The translations under genes were made by a program, and so were the position numbers. From assembly GCA_030040865.1 (NCBI GenBank), contig JASHSX010000022.1, forward strand, positions 1 to 22,540: 22,540 nucleotides of DNA, given 5' to 3'. Source of the stretch: Thermoplasmata archaeon. GTDB taxonomy: Archaea > Thermoplasmatota > Thermoplasmata > Lutacidiplasmatales > UBA184. Shown here piece after piece: positions 1-6,877 of this stretch. Positions within the stretch are counted from its first letter, which is position 1; each line of letters opens with the position of its first letter. Below the pieces are notes generated by a model that worked only from the letters and a program-made list of their open reading frames with translations, ran no database searches and was not told where the DNA came from.

Positions 1-136
1 CCAGGTCGGTCACCCGCGCGGGTCCGAGCGTCAGCCGTGCGAGGATCCGGCGGCGTGTCCGGTCCGAGAGCGCGTGGAACAACCGGTCGAGAGCCTCCGG
101 CCGATCCCGGGCAAGGGAGCTATGGCGGGGCGTCAT
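1..136 (-). CDS. ArsR-family winged-helix regulator (N-terminal part, runs off the window)
   Basis: Reading the minus strand from the ATG at 136 gives 45 codons open to the window edge. After a short basic leader the protein contains LDRLFHALSDRTRRRILARL followed by TLGPARVTDL, the classic first helices of an ArsR-type winged HTH (the 'aLadptRrrIL..L' signature). The gene is divergent from a SRPBCC-domain gene starting at 220. ArsR regulator plus SRPBCC/AHSA1 protein is a very common pairing in bacteria and archaea, usually as neighbours, which supports both calls. The start was chosen because the A/T-rich stretch at 150-177 lies just upstream. The C-terminal wing, dimer helix and any metal-binding cysteines lie outside the window, so the signal it senses cannot be judged. 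Family assignment is fairly secure; function is inferred. Confidence 0.75.
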   Translation of the reverse strand, partial: MTPRHSSLARDRPEALDRLFHALSDRTRRRILARLTLGPARVTDL

Positions 137-154
137 CCGTACCGATCGCAATAG

Positions 155-177
155 TAAACCAAACGGTTAAGTATATT
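155..177. promoter_or_regulatory. Shared divergent promoter/operator between the ArsR and SRPBCC genes
   Basis: This is the only A/T-rich stretch between two divergent starts (136 on minus, 220 on plus). TAAACC at 155-160 and GGTTAA at 165-170 form an imperfect dyad with a 4-base spacer (5 of 6 arm positions match). TTAAGTATATT at 167-177 is a good archaeal TATA candidate for the plus-strand gene, about 45 bases before its ATG. The dyad abuts or overlaps the TATA element, as expected for an ArsR autorepressor operator. The regulatory role is inferred. Confidence 0.5.
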
Positions 178-219
178 CGCTCGCATGGGGAGTCGCCCGA
201 TTCGGGCCCGAGGACGAAG

Positions 220-606
220 ATGTGCCGGCCGGTTCACCAGGAGGTCACGCTGCGCGCGACGCCGAAGGAGATCTACGACGCCTACCTCGACAGTGCCCGA
301 CATGCCCGGATCACGGGAGAGAGCGCGAAAATGAGCCGGAGGGTGGGCGGAAAGTTCACGGCCGGCGGGTCCTACATCTCAGGATACAACCTCGAGCTGG
401 TGCCCGGAAAGCGGATCGTGCAGGCCTGGCGCGCGAGCGAGTGGCCAGCGGGGACCTACTCGGTCCTCCGACTGGAGCTGCGGGCCCGGGGGAAAGGAAC
501 GAAGTTGACGGTGGACCATGTGGGAATCCCGGATCGGTTCCGCGACGGCGTGGACGACGGCTGGCACCAGTTCTACTGGGAGCCGATGAAGACGTACTTC
601 GGGTGA
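220..606 (+). CDS. SRPBCC / AHSA1-type START-like domain protein
   Basis: A 128-residue protein typical in length for the Aha1-C-terminal-like (AHSA1) branch of the SRPBCC fold. Recognisable family pieces are the opening beta strand and helix HQEVTLRATPKEIYDAYLDS, the strand carrying GGKFTAGGSYISGYNLEL, PGKRIVQAWRASEWPAGTYS, the strand pair ending GTKLTVDHVGIP, and the C-terminal helix around DGWHQFYWEPMKTYF. These proteins form a hydrophobic cup for a small ligand; the ligand here is unknown. The open frame extends back to 37, but the ATG at 220 places homology at the N-terminus and lies about 45 bases after a TATA-like element, whereas the upstream residues are low-complexity and overlap the divergent ArsR gene. 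It is divergent from the ArsR gene and convergent with the MFS gene 15 bases away. Confidence 0.85.
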   Translation: MCRPVHQEVTLRATPKEIYDAYLDSARHARITGESAKMSRRVGGKFTAGGSYISGYNLELVPGKRIVQAWRASEWPAGTYSVLRLELRARGKGTKLTVDHVGIPDRFRDGVDDGWHQFYWEPMKTYFG

Positions 607-621
607 CCGGCGACCCCCCGT

Positions 622-2223
622 TCACTCCGTCGTCGAAGCCGTCGCGCTTGCCGTCGCCGGGGCGGCTGCGCTGCGCCGCTCCCCGTCCTCCGAGAACGTG
701 AAGTTGCGGAGGAAGACGCCCATCACGCCGCAGGTGGCCGCGAGGATCGCCCCGAGCGCGAAGAGCCAGTGGAAGGCCGCGGCGGAGGGTAGCTGAACCG
801 AGACCGCGAGCGGTCCGAACGGCGTCGTGACCGTGGTCGTGTAGCTCGCGGTAAGGCTCGCGAGGATGGTCGCGACGAGCACCGGGCCGATGCTGGCCCC
901 GAGGTCCTGGAACATCTCCGCCATGCCCGTCTGGATTCCCGTCTCACCGGTCTTGGACGAGAGGACGACCACGTTCATGATCGAGATGATCATCATCACG
1001 AGCCCGACGAACGTCGGGATCGGGGCCAGCAAGAGCTCGGTATAGGTCTGGTCGAACACGGTTAGGAGCAGGAAGCCGACCGTGGCGAGCGTGGAGCCGA
1101 GGAGCAGCATCGGCTTGGGCCCGAACCGCGAGATGGCACGCCCGACGAACGGGGCGGCGACGAGCATCGACATCGTCGTCGGGACGCTCAGCACGCCGAA
1201 ATCGAACACGGAACGACCGAGGCCGGCGAGCGGGGTCTCGACGATGATGGTGAGCCCGACGAAGCCGAGGAACAGCGCCGTGCCCACCAGCAGGATCCCG
1301 AAGTAGCTGATCGCGAGGTTCCGGTCCCGAAACCGCTGCAGGTAGATCATCGGGTCCCGGGCCACGCGTTCCTGGACGTAGAACGACACGGCCAGGATCG
1401 CCGAGAGCGCGAAGAAGAGGGGCACCCCGAGCGGCAGGGGCCCGACCCGGACCGCGTCCCAAGTACCCCAGCCCCACGAGGGACCCTGCGACAAGCCCAC
1501 GAGGAACGTCGCCAGGGCGCCGCCGAGCAGGGCAGCGCCCCGCGTATCGAGCGAGACCCGGAGGCGATGGCGCGACTCCGGCACGACCCAGATCGTGAGC
1601 CCGAGGATCGCCAGCGCCACCGGAATGACCGTGTGGTAGGCGAACTGCCATCCGAAGTTCTGGATGAGCCAGGCCCCGACGAAGAGCCCGAGCGCGGCCC
1701 CGACCGCGAACATCGCGGCGATCAGACCCTGGGCCTGCCCGACGCGGGCGGGGGGCAGTTCCTCGCCGACCATCGCGAACGCGAGCGGGAACAGGGCGAG
1801 GCCGACGCCCTGGAGTCCGCGGACCCCGATCAGGAGGTAGACCGCGTCGAACCGGGAGATGCCGAGACCTGCGGCGATCTGCGGCGTGAAACCGGTGATC
1901 GAGACCGCGGCCGCGTAGATCGAGAGGACGACGACGAGCATCCGCTTCTTCCCGTAGATGTCGCCCAGCTTGGCGAACAGGGGGGTGGTCGAGACACCGA
2001 CGAGCAGGTAGGCGGAAACGACCCAGGCGATCGTGGTGTACGGGACGCCGTCGAAGAACCCCACGAGGGTGGGGAGCGCGGGGACGAGCATCGTCTCCAC
2101 GTAGTTCACCATGAGCGCCGCCGCCGCGAGAAGGACGAGCAGCAACACACCCCGTCGAGCGGCGGCCGACTCGGAAACGTTCGTGGACACGACCCGACCG
2201 GGAAGCTCGGCGGTGGACGTCAC
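622..2223 (-). CDS. MFS multidrug-type exporter, DHA2-like
   Basis: A 533-residue polytopic membrane protein; this length matches the 14-helix DHA2 drug:H+ antiporters rather than 12-helix MFS proteins. Motif A is clear between helices 2 and 3 (GDIYGKKR, about residues 87-94), a motif-B-like RGLQG follows at about 135, and a motif-C-like GAALGLFVGAWLIQNFGW at about 175-192 is characteristic of exporters. The C-terminal tail is short, Ala/Thr/Ser-rich and presumably cytoplasmic. The open frame continues to 2940, but everything upstream of about 2223 is antisense to the divergent regulator. A GTG at 2223 is preferred because GGTTAAGG (2248-2255) is centred about 29 bases upstream, implying a leaderless transcript; a GTG at 2190 is the alternative. 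Divergence from an Lrp-like regulator suggests local control. The substrate is unknown. Confidence 0.88.
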   Translation of the reverse strand: MTSTAELPGRVVSTNVSESAAARRGVLLLVLLAAAALMVNYVETMLVPALPTLVGFFDGVPYTTIAWVVSAYLLVGVSTTPLFAKLGDIYGKKRMLVVVLSIYAAAVSITGFTPQIAAGLGISRFDAVYLLIGVRGLQGVGLALFPLAFAMVGEELPPARVGQAQGLIAAMFAVGAALGLFVGAWLIQNFGWQFAYHTVIPVALAILGLTIWVVPESRHRLRVSLDTRGAALLGGALATFLVGLSQGPSWGWGTWDAVRVGPLPLGVPLFFALSAILAVSFYVQERVARDPMIYLQRFRDRNLAISYFGILLVGTALFLGFVGLTIIVETPLAGLGRSVFDFGVLSVPTTMSMLVAAPFVGRAISRFGPKPMLLLGSTLATVGFLLLTVFDQTYTELLLAPIPTFVGLVMMIISIMNVVVLSSKTGETGIQTGMAEMFQDLGASIGPVLVATILASLTASYTTTVTTPFGPLAVSVQLPSAAAFHWLFALGAILAATCGVMGVFLRNFTFSEDGERRSAAAPATASATASTTE

Positions 2224-2247
2224 GGCGCGGGGAGAGGGGTGTCGGGA

Positions 2248-2255
2248 GGTTAAGG
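2248..2255 (-). promoter_or_regulatory. TATA-like element of the MFS gene
   Basis: On the minus strand this reads CCTTAACC and is centred about 29 bases before the GTG at 2223, so transcription would begin at or next to the start codon. It is the only A/T island immediately upstream of that start. Confidence 0.4.
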
Positions 2256-2341
2256 CCTCGGTCCGACCCCGAAGGAATCCGGAACTTCCGCGACCCCGGG
2301 TGTCCGAATTTCTCGAGCCGATCGAACAAATCGGAACGCTG

Positions 2342-3376
2342 ATGCGCCGGGCGCGGGTGGGCGAAACTGTGAGCCCCGCTCTCCTCGGCCCGGATGCGTT
2401 GGACGTGAGCATCCTCCGCGAGATGTATCGCGGGCGGGCCGTGAACCTCACCGGCATCGACCCCCGGCTCAACGCGAATCGGGTGGCGGGCGCGCTGGGC
2501 GTCGGACGGGCCCGGGTCGCCGCGCGACTTCGCGCATGGCGCGAGGGGGGTTTTCTCACCAAGTACGCGGTCTGGCCGAATCCAGCGCTTCTGTCCGCGG
2601 TCGGGGGTTGGTCGGCGATCCGGGTGCGCCGACCGAGGGCCAAGTCGGACGTCTTCCGCCGCGTGGCCCTCGTCGACGGGGTCGTCTCCGGTCTCGAGTT
2701 CCTGGGGGACTGGATCTCCGTCGCGATGGTCGGCCCGGACGAAGGGACGCTCCGTCGACGGCTCGACGTGATACGGAATCTCGCGGACGTCGTCGAAGCC
2801 GAGGGGCCGTCGCTCTGGTCGGTGCGCCCTCCCGGCCGCCCCCTGTCTCCGCTGGACCTGCGGATCCTAGGCGCCCTGCGTGCGACGCCCATGGGCTCCC
2901 TCGGAGCGATCGCCCACCGCGTCGGGATCTCGACGCGCACGATGACTCGGAAGTACTCCGCACTGATCGACGACCAGGCGGTCTGGTTCGTGCCGGTGTT
3001 CGACTTCCGGGCGCTTCCCTACCCGGTCGTTTCGGTGAATCTCACCCTGAAAGACACGGTCTCCCGGGAGTCGACGGCGGCCCGGATACGGCACCGGTAC
3101 CCGCTCACGCTTGACGCGGCCTTCGACGAGGCCGGGGACTCAAGCCGTGCCAACGAACTGTTCGTCTTCGTGACGCTGCCGTCCGTGGCCGGCCTGGAGG
3201 ACCTGGAGGCGTTCGTCGAGGATCTCGAGGGGGTCGCCAGCCGCGAGACCTACGTCCTGGTCAGGATCCACGATTTTCCCGACTGGTTCGACCGGGAGCT
3301 TCGATCGCTTGCCGGCCCACCGACACACGCCACTTCACGCGCCGGTCCGCCGCGGAGCCACACGACGGCTGCGTGA
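2342..3376 (+). CDS. Lrp/AsnC-like transcriptional regulator with two HTH modules
   Basis: A 344-residue protein that appears to repeat an HTH plus alpha/beta sensor unit. The first HTH (about residues 20-75) contains LDVSILREMYRG, then LNANRVAGALGVGRARVAARL. An alpha/beta segment with GWSAIRVRRP and DGVVSGLEFLGDWISVAMVG (about 90-155) resembles the ferredoxin-like RAM/AsnC ligand domain. A second HTH (about 168-215) contains LSPLDLRILGALRATPMGSL and GISTRTMTRKYSALID, followed by a second sensor-like part with YPVVSVNLTLKD and ELFVFVTLPS. Such tandem Lrp-like proteins are common in Thermoplasmata and haloarchaea. The ATG at 2342 was chosen; GTG at 2300 is an in-frame alternative and would add residues that look plausibly helical. 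It is divergent from the MFS exporter, so it may control that gene. Its last 42 bases overlap the convergent methyltransferase gene. Confidence 0.75.
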   Translation: MRRARVGETVSPALLGPDALDVSILREMYRGRAVNLTGIDPRLNANRVAGALGVGRARVAARLRAWREGGFLTKYAVWPNPALLSAVGGWSAIRVRRPRAKSDVFRRVALVDGVVSGLEFLGDWISVAMVGPDEGTLRRRLDVIRNLADVVEAEGPSLWSVRPPGRPLSPLDLRILGALRATPMGSLGAIAHRVGISTRTMTRKYSALIDDQAVWFVPVFDFRALPYPVVSVNLTLKDTVSRESTAARIRHRYPLTLDAAFDEAGDSSRANELFVFVTLPSVAGLEDLEAFVEDLEGVASRETYVLVRIHDFPDWFDRELRSLAGPPTHATSRAGPPRSHTTAA

Positions 3377-4072
3377 GCCCCGGGCGCGGAACGCGAAAAG
3401 ACCGGTGCCGGATCGCCGGCAGGGAGTCGCTCCTCGCCACCCCGCCCAGGCCTTGAGGGACGGGCAGAGCCCGCCGCCCGATCCGTGGTCCACGATGGCA
3501 ATGCCACGGGCGGGAAGGCGCCGGTCGATCGCCCGGAACTCGGGAAGCGACTTCGGATCGTCGTGCGGGACGTCGTAGACGAACAGGTCGACCCGATCCA
3601 GCTCCTCCGCGAGCAGGGGAAGTACAGTACGCTTATCGCCGATTCGCAGGTCCCAGCGCGCCCGCAACCGGTCCGGCACGGCCCACCCCGACGAGCGTCC
3701 TTCCGGGATCGACCACGACGGCCGGTCGCTACCGCGCGAGGCCGCCGGGGCCCGTTTCGGAAGATCCACCGAATGCAGCGTGCCCCGTTGGTTCCGGGCC
3801 AGGCCCGCGAGCAGGTAGGCGGACGAGACCCCGGAGGAGACTCCGACCTCGACCACGTGCCGGGGACGGCGAAGACGAACGAGTGCGAACAGTTCGAGCG
3901 GGGCGTCGATCTCGATGTAGTGGCTCCGCCCCTCGATCCGGTGCTCTCGCTCGAGGTGGCGGAACAAACGACGGTCGTCCGCCCCCTCTTCGATCGCCCG
4001 TTGCGCGACGCTCGGAGCCGTGCCGGCGAGCTGAGCCACCCACGTGGGATCCGGGTGCTCCTCGATTTGCAT
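3335..4072 (-). CDS. Class I SAM-dependent methyltransferase (Methyltransf_24-like)
   Basis: A 245-residue protein with a Rossmann-type SAM site: HVVEVGVSSGVSSAYLLAGL (about 72-91) is motif I, and GTLHSVDLPKR (about 97-106) carries the acidic end of strand 2. VDLFVYDVPHDDPKSLPEFR (about 161-180) matches the 'lffhDsdHsyenv..E' pattern of the Methyltransf_24 / macrocin-O-methyltransferase-like group, followed by GIAIVDHG. The substrate cannot be told. The ATG at 4072 shares one base with the TGA of the upstream phosphatase gene (TGATG), a translational-coupling arrangement, so the two form an operon. The arginine-rich C-terminus runs into the convergent regulator gene and overlaps it by 42 bases; the last 20 or so residues may not be conserved. 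Confidence 0.8.
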   Translation of the reverse strand: MQIEEHPDPTWVAQLAGTAPSVAQRAIEEGADDRRLFRHLEREHRIEGRSHYIEIDAPLELFALVRLRRPRHVVEVGVSSGVSSAYLLAGLARNQRGTLHSVDLPKRAPAASRGSDRPSWSIPEGRSSGWAVPDRLRARWDLRIGDKRTVLPLLAEELDRVDLFVYDVPHDDPKSLPEFRAIDRRLPARGIAIVDHGSGGGLCPSLKAWAGWRGATPCRRSGTGLFAFRARGSRSRRVAPRRTGA

Positions 4073-4542
4073 CAGTCACGACCGCGGGCCGCGGGGCCGG
4101 AACGACCATCGTCCCGGAGCACTTCCCAGTGGCCGGCCCAGTCCCGCGCGTGTTCGGTCTGCGGGCGGACCGACCGGAGCCGCCGATACGCCTCGTCGAG
4201 CGCAAGTCCCTCCACTCGGTGGAGGTACCAGGCGCCGGCCATGGGGGCCCGGCGGACCCCGTGGCCGCAGAAGACGAGGACCGGTTCGTTCCGTTCCCGG
4301 GCGGCCCTCATCAGGCCCACCACGCGATCGAGGTTCCCCACGATCGGCGCCTTCGCCTCGTCGTCGTAGATGGGGACGCCCTCGTCCGCCGGGGCGTCGG
4401 CGGGCATCTCGTCGAGTACGCAGTAGCGCTTTCCGTCGAACTTCTCGGCATCCTTCCAGGAACCCACGAACACGTGCGGGGCGATCTCGGACGGAGATTG
4501 CCCAGTCGACCCGCGCGCCGGGGCGGTTCGTCTTGCGGCCAT
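4072..4542 (-). CDS. Dual-specificity-type protein phosphatase with FCX5R active-site loop
   Basis: A 156-residue protein with the size and layout of small DSP/PTP-fold phosphatases: an N-terminal IAPHVFVGSWKDAE segment resembling the 'i.p.lylGs..da' opening of dual-specificity phosphatases, the central PIYDDEAKAPI part where the general acid usually lies, and the P-loop VFCGHGVRRAPMAGAWYL. Cys92 and Arg98 give the CX5R catalytic motif. Two deviations are notable: the residue before Cys is Phe where His is nearly universal, and Ala follows the Arg where Ser/Thr is usual. The ATG at 4542 was preferred to an in-frame start at 4599 because a TATA-like GGTATTTGG is centred 25 bases upstream, indicating a leaderless message. 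It is the first gene of an operon with the methyltransferase. The target could be phosphotyrosine, phosphoserine/threonine or a non-protein phosphate. Confidence 0.75.
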   Translation of the reverse strand: MAARRTAPARGSTGQSPSEIAPHVFVGSWKDAEKFDGKRYCVLDEMPADAPADEGVPIYDDEAKAPIVGNLDRVVGLMRAARERNEPVLVFCGHGVRRAPMAGAWYLHRVEGLALDEAYRRLRSVRPQTEHARDWAGHWEVLRDDGRSGPAARGRD

Positions 4543-4561
4543 GGTCGTCCGAACGGTGCCG

Positions 4562-4570
4562 GGGTATTTG
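4562..4570 (-). promoter_or_regulatory. TATA box of the phosphatase-methyltransferase operon
   Basis: On the minus strand it reads CCAAATACC, centred 25 bases before the ATG at 4542. This is the canonical archaeal TATA-to-start distance for a leaderless mRNA and decides the start codon. Confidence 0.6.
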
Positions 4571-4601
4571 GACTGAGCTCGGAGTGGAACTTTTCGCACG
4601 A

Positions 4602-4610
4602 GACTTATCG
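4602..4610 (+). promoter_or_regulatory. TATA-like element of the transposase-peptidase fusion gene
   Basis: GACTTATCG is centred about 31 bases before the ATG at 4637 and only about 16 before the in-frame GTG at 4622, favouring the ATG. It lies back-to-back with the promoter of the divergent phosphatase operon, 40 bases away. Confidence 0.45.
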
Positions 4611-4636
4611 TCGGGCCCCCGGTGGAGCGGGGCTAT

Positions 4637-6871
4637 ATGTCGCTCGTGGGTCCGGAGTTCGTGCGCGTCGCAGCTCCCGTGTCGCTCAGTCCGGAGGAGC
4701 GAACGACGCTCGGCCGCTGGCTCGGGGCCAAGGGTTCGTCCGGCCCCCTCCGACTCCGCGCGTCGGTCGTGCTCGCCGCGGCCGACGGCTGGACCGATCT
4801 CGAGATCAGTCAACGGTATCGGGTCCACCGCCTGACCGTGGCCCGATGGCGACGCCGGTTCCTCGAGTCCCGACTCCAGGGGCTCCGGAGCTCTCCGAAT
4901 CGCTTTCCGCACCCCGGCCGACTCCGTCCCGAAACCGTGCAGGCCATTGTCCGGGCAACCACCGCAGTGCCACGACCGGGTTCGCGCGTCTCGTCAACGC
5001 GCAGTCTCGCACGGTCGTTCGGAGTGAGCCACACCACGATCCGGCGCGTGTGGGAGGAGCACGGGATCCGGCCGCGTCCGTTCGAGTCGTCCCCCGCTCG
5101 CCCGGACCCCGCCCCCTCGGTTCGGGCCGTAGACCTTCTCGCGATCCACATTGATCCGCCGAACTTCGCCCTGGTCGTACGCCTGGGCGACGTGACGACC
5201 GATGGGCGCCAGGATGTCGGCTCCGCCCCCGACCCCGGGGTGTCGACGCGCCCCGCGTGGCTCTCCTGGACTCCGTCGTCGCTCGGACGTGAGATTCCTC
5301 GAGCCCCCCGACCCCGGGGGCGCGACGGGGTGCTCCGACTGCTCGATCGGGTACGGAGAAACTCGGGAGTCCCGATCGCCCACCTCGCGGCCGTGGTGCG
5401 TGTCCCCAGCGGCATGGAGGACGACCGTTGGCGACTCTGGCTCTCTCGGCACCCCCGGTTCCGCCTCGAACGTGCGTCGGACTTCGAGGACTGGAAAGAA
5501 CGCGTGGCGCGGCGATTCGCGGAACTCGCGGCTGGGCTACGCACCGGCGGGTCGGCGAAATCGAGTATTGAGGTTACGCGATCGCTAGCCCGTTCGCTGG
5601 AGTCGTTCGACGAGAACGGCGGAGCCTTCGAGTGGGTGGCCCGGCGTGCCGAGATACTCCGCGGTGTCGGGGCTCGACGTTTGCGCTACGACCTCTCGTC
5701 GACCGGGCATACCGGATTCCGGCACGCGCATCCGGATCCCGGTGTCACCGCCAGCGGGGCCGCTCCGGCCGACCGAGCTCGAGATCTGGCTCGGGCGGTG
5801 CTGCGCCGCTCCCTCGGAGTCCGTCGGGGGGAGCAGGTCACCATCGAGTGCTGGACGTCGACCTTGCCGTACGCGAACGAGATGGTGCTGGAGGCGATGC
5901 GTCTCGGCGCACGGCCGCTCCTCCTGTACCAGGACGAGGCGACCTACTGGGCGGCCACGACCGAAGTGCAACCAGAGCATCTGGCTCGCCTCGGGGAGCA
6001 TCGGCGAGCGGCGGCCGAACGGACCGACGTCCTCGTGAGCTTCTTCGGGCCCAGCGATCGCGAGCGATTCCACGCCCTGCCCCATCGGACAATGATGAAG
6101 CTCTGCGAGCAGCAGGACGCGATGTCGCGGGCGGCCGCCAAAGCGGGGGCCCGGGCGGTCGACCTAGCCCTGGGGCGAGCCTCGCCCGCTTCGGCCTCGA
6201 TGTACGGGGTCGACCTCGCGACGTGGACGCGGGAGCTGATCGATTCGACCCTTGTCGACCCGCGCCAGCTCCATCGCGTCGGAGTTCGCCTGGCCTCGGT
6301 CTTGAGGAACGGCCGAGAACTCCGACTGACGCACGAGAACGGGACGGACCTCCGTTTGCGCCTCTGCCGTCGCGAGCCGGCAGTCTCCGACGGCCTCGTT
6401 CCGCATCAGCTGCCCCGGTCGGAGTGGCGCCCCGTCCTCCTGCCGGCGGGGGTGGTCGCCGTTGCCGTCGACGAGCGGGCCGGCGACGGGATCTTCCGGT
6501 CCAACGTCACGAGCTCGGTCGGTGTCATGGACGCAGTGGCGGAACTGGGGGGTGGGGAGTGGACGTTCCACGACGGCCGGCTTGTGCGGTACCGCTTCGC
6601 GACCGGTCAGGAGACCTTCGAACAGAGTTACTCGCGCGCGCCGGCGGGACGGGAGCGGCTGGGATCCCTTTCGATCGGCCTCAATCCCCGGACGGAGCTC
6701 GCTCCGCTGCTCGAGGATCAGGGGCGCGGCACGGTCGGACTCGTGCTGGGTCGAAACGACCGCTACGGCGGGTCGAACCGCGTGAATTGGTGGAGCTGGT
6801 TGTACTTGCGGGGGGCGGACCTCTCCGTGGACGGGAGACCCGTCCTACGGCACGGCGAGATCCGGGTCTGA
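4637..6871 (+). CDS. Fusion of a catalytically degenerate IS630-type transposase to an M29 aminopeptidase-like domain
   Basis: One uninterrupted 744-residue frame. Residues about 16-150 are the IS630 DNA-binding part: LSPEERTTLGRWL, LRASVVLAAADGWTDLEISQ and TVARWRRRFLESRLQGL, then a second HTH with SLARSFGVSHTTIRRVWEEH. Residues about 160-345 follow the IS630 catalytic domain (IHIDPPNFALVV, DGVLRLLDRV, WLSRHPRFRLE, RVARRFAELAAG, FEWVARRAEILRG), but where the family has the acidic residues of VDEK, LDNYATH and NLVERWF this protein has no matching Asp, Asp or Glu. Residues about 375-744 resemble M29 (aminopeptidase T/COG2309): ARAVLRRSLGVRRGEQVTIE, EAMRLGARPLLLYQDE, LVSFFGPSDRERF, IGLNP and GGSNR are recognisable. 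The expected metal-binding Glu, Glu, His, His and Asp appear as Val, Ser, Gly, Trp and Trp. It has its own promoter and converges on a DUF885 peptidase gene. A DNA-binding, ligand-sensing role is inference. Confidence 0.8.
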   Translation: MSLVGPEFVRVAAPVSLSPEERTTLGRWLGAKGSSGPLRLRASVVLAAADGWTDLEISQRYRVHRLTVARWRRRFLESRLQGLRSSPNRFPHPGRLRPETVQAIVRATTAVPRPGSRVSSTRSLARSFGVSHTTIRRVWEEHGIRPRPFESSPARPDPAPSVRAVDLLAIHIDPPNFALVVRLGDVTTDGRQDVGSAPDPGVSTRPAWLSWTPSSLGREIPRAPRPRGRDGVLRLLDRVRRNSGVPIAHLAAVVRVPSGMEDDRWRLWLSRHPRFRLERASDFEDWKERVARRFAELAAGLRTGGSAKSSIEVTRSLARSLESFDENGGAFEWVARRAEILRGVGARRLRYDLSSTGHTGFRHAHPDPGVTASGAAPADRARDLARAVLRRSLGVRRGEQVTIECWTSTLPYANEMVLEAMRLGARPLLLYQDEATYWAATTEVQPEHLARLGEHRRAAAERTDVLVSFFGPSDRERFHALPHRTMMKLCEQQDAMSRAAAKAGARAVDLALGRASPASASMYGVDLATWTRELIDSTLVDPRQLHRVGVRLASVLRNGRELRLTHENGTDLRLRLCRREPAVSDGLVPHQLPRSEWRPVLLPAGVVAVAVDERAGDGIFRSNVTSSVGVMDAVAELGGGEWTFHDGRLVRYRFATGQETFEQSYSRAPAGRERLGSLSIGLNPRTELAPLLEDQGRGTVGLVLGRNDRYGGSNRVNWWSWLYLRGADLSVDGRPVLRHGEIRV

Positions 6872-6877
6872 TCCCGA

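Noticed and set aside
37..219. N-terminal extension of the SRPBCC protein
   Set aside because: The extra residues have no family similarity, overlap the divergent ArsR gene and cross the promoter; the ATG at 220 fits the domain boundary.
944..2329. Long minus-strand frame of 461 residues within the MFS region
   Set aside because: Arg/Gly/Pro-dominated composition without domains; it is a frame shadow of the MFS gene.
2224..2940. Open frame extending the MFS gene by about 239 residues
   Set aside because: The added residues are low-complexity Arg/Ser/Pro-rich, lie antisense to the regulator gene and precede a normal MFS first helix. GC-rich DNA gives many such open frames.
4637..5700. An active IS630 insertion sequence
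   Set aside because: The catalytic acidic residues appear absent, the frame runs on into another domain, and I saw no terminal inverted repeats at its borders.
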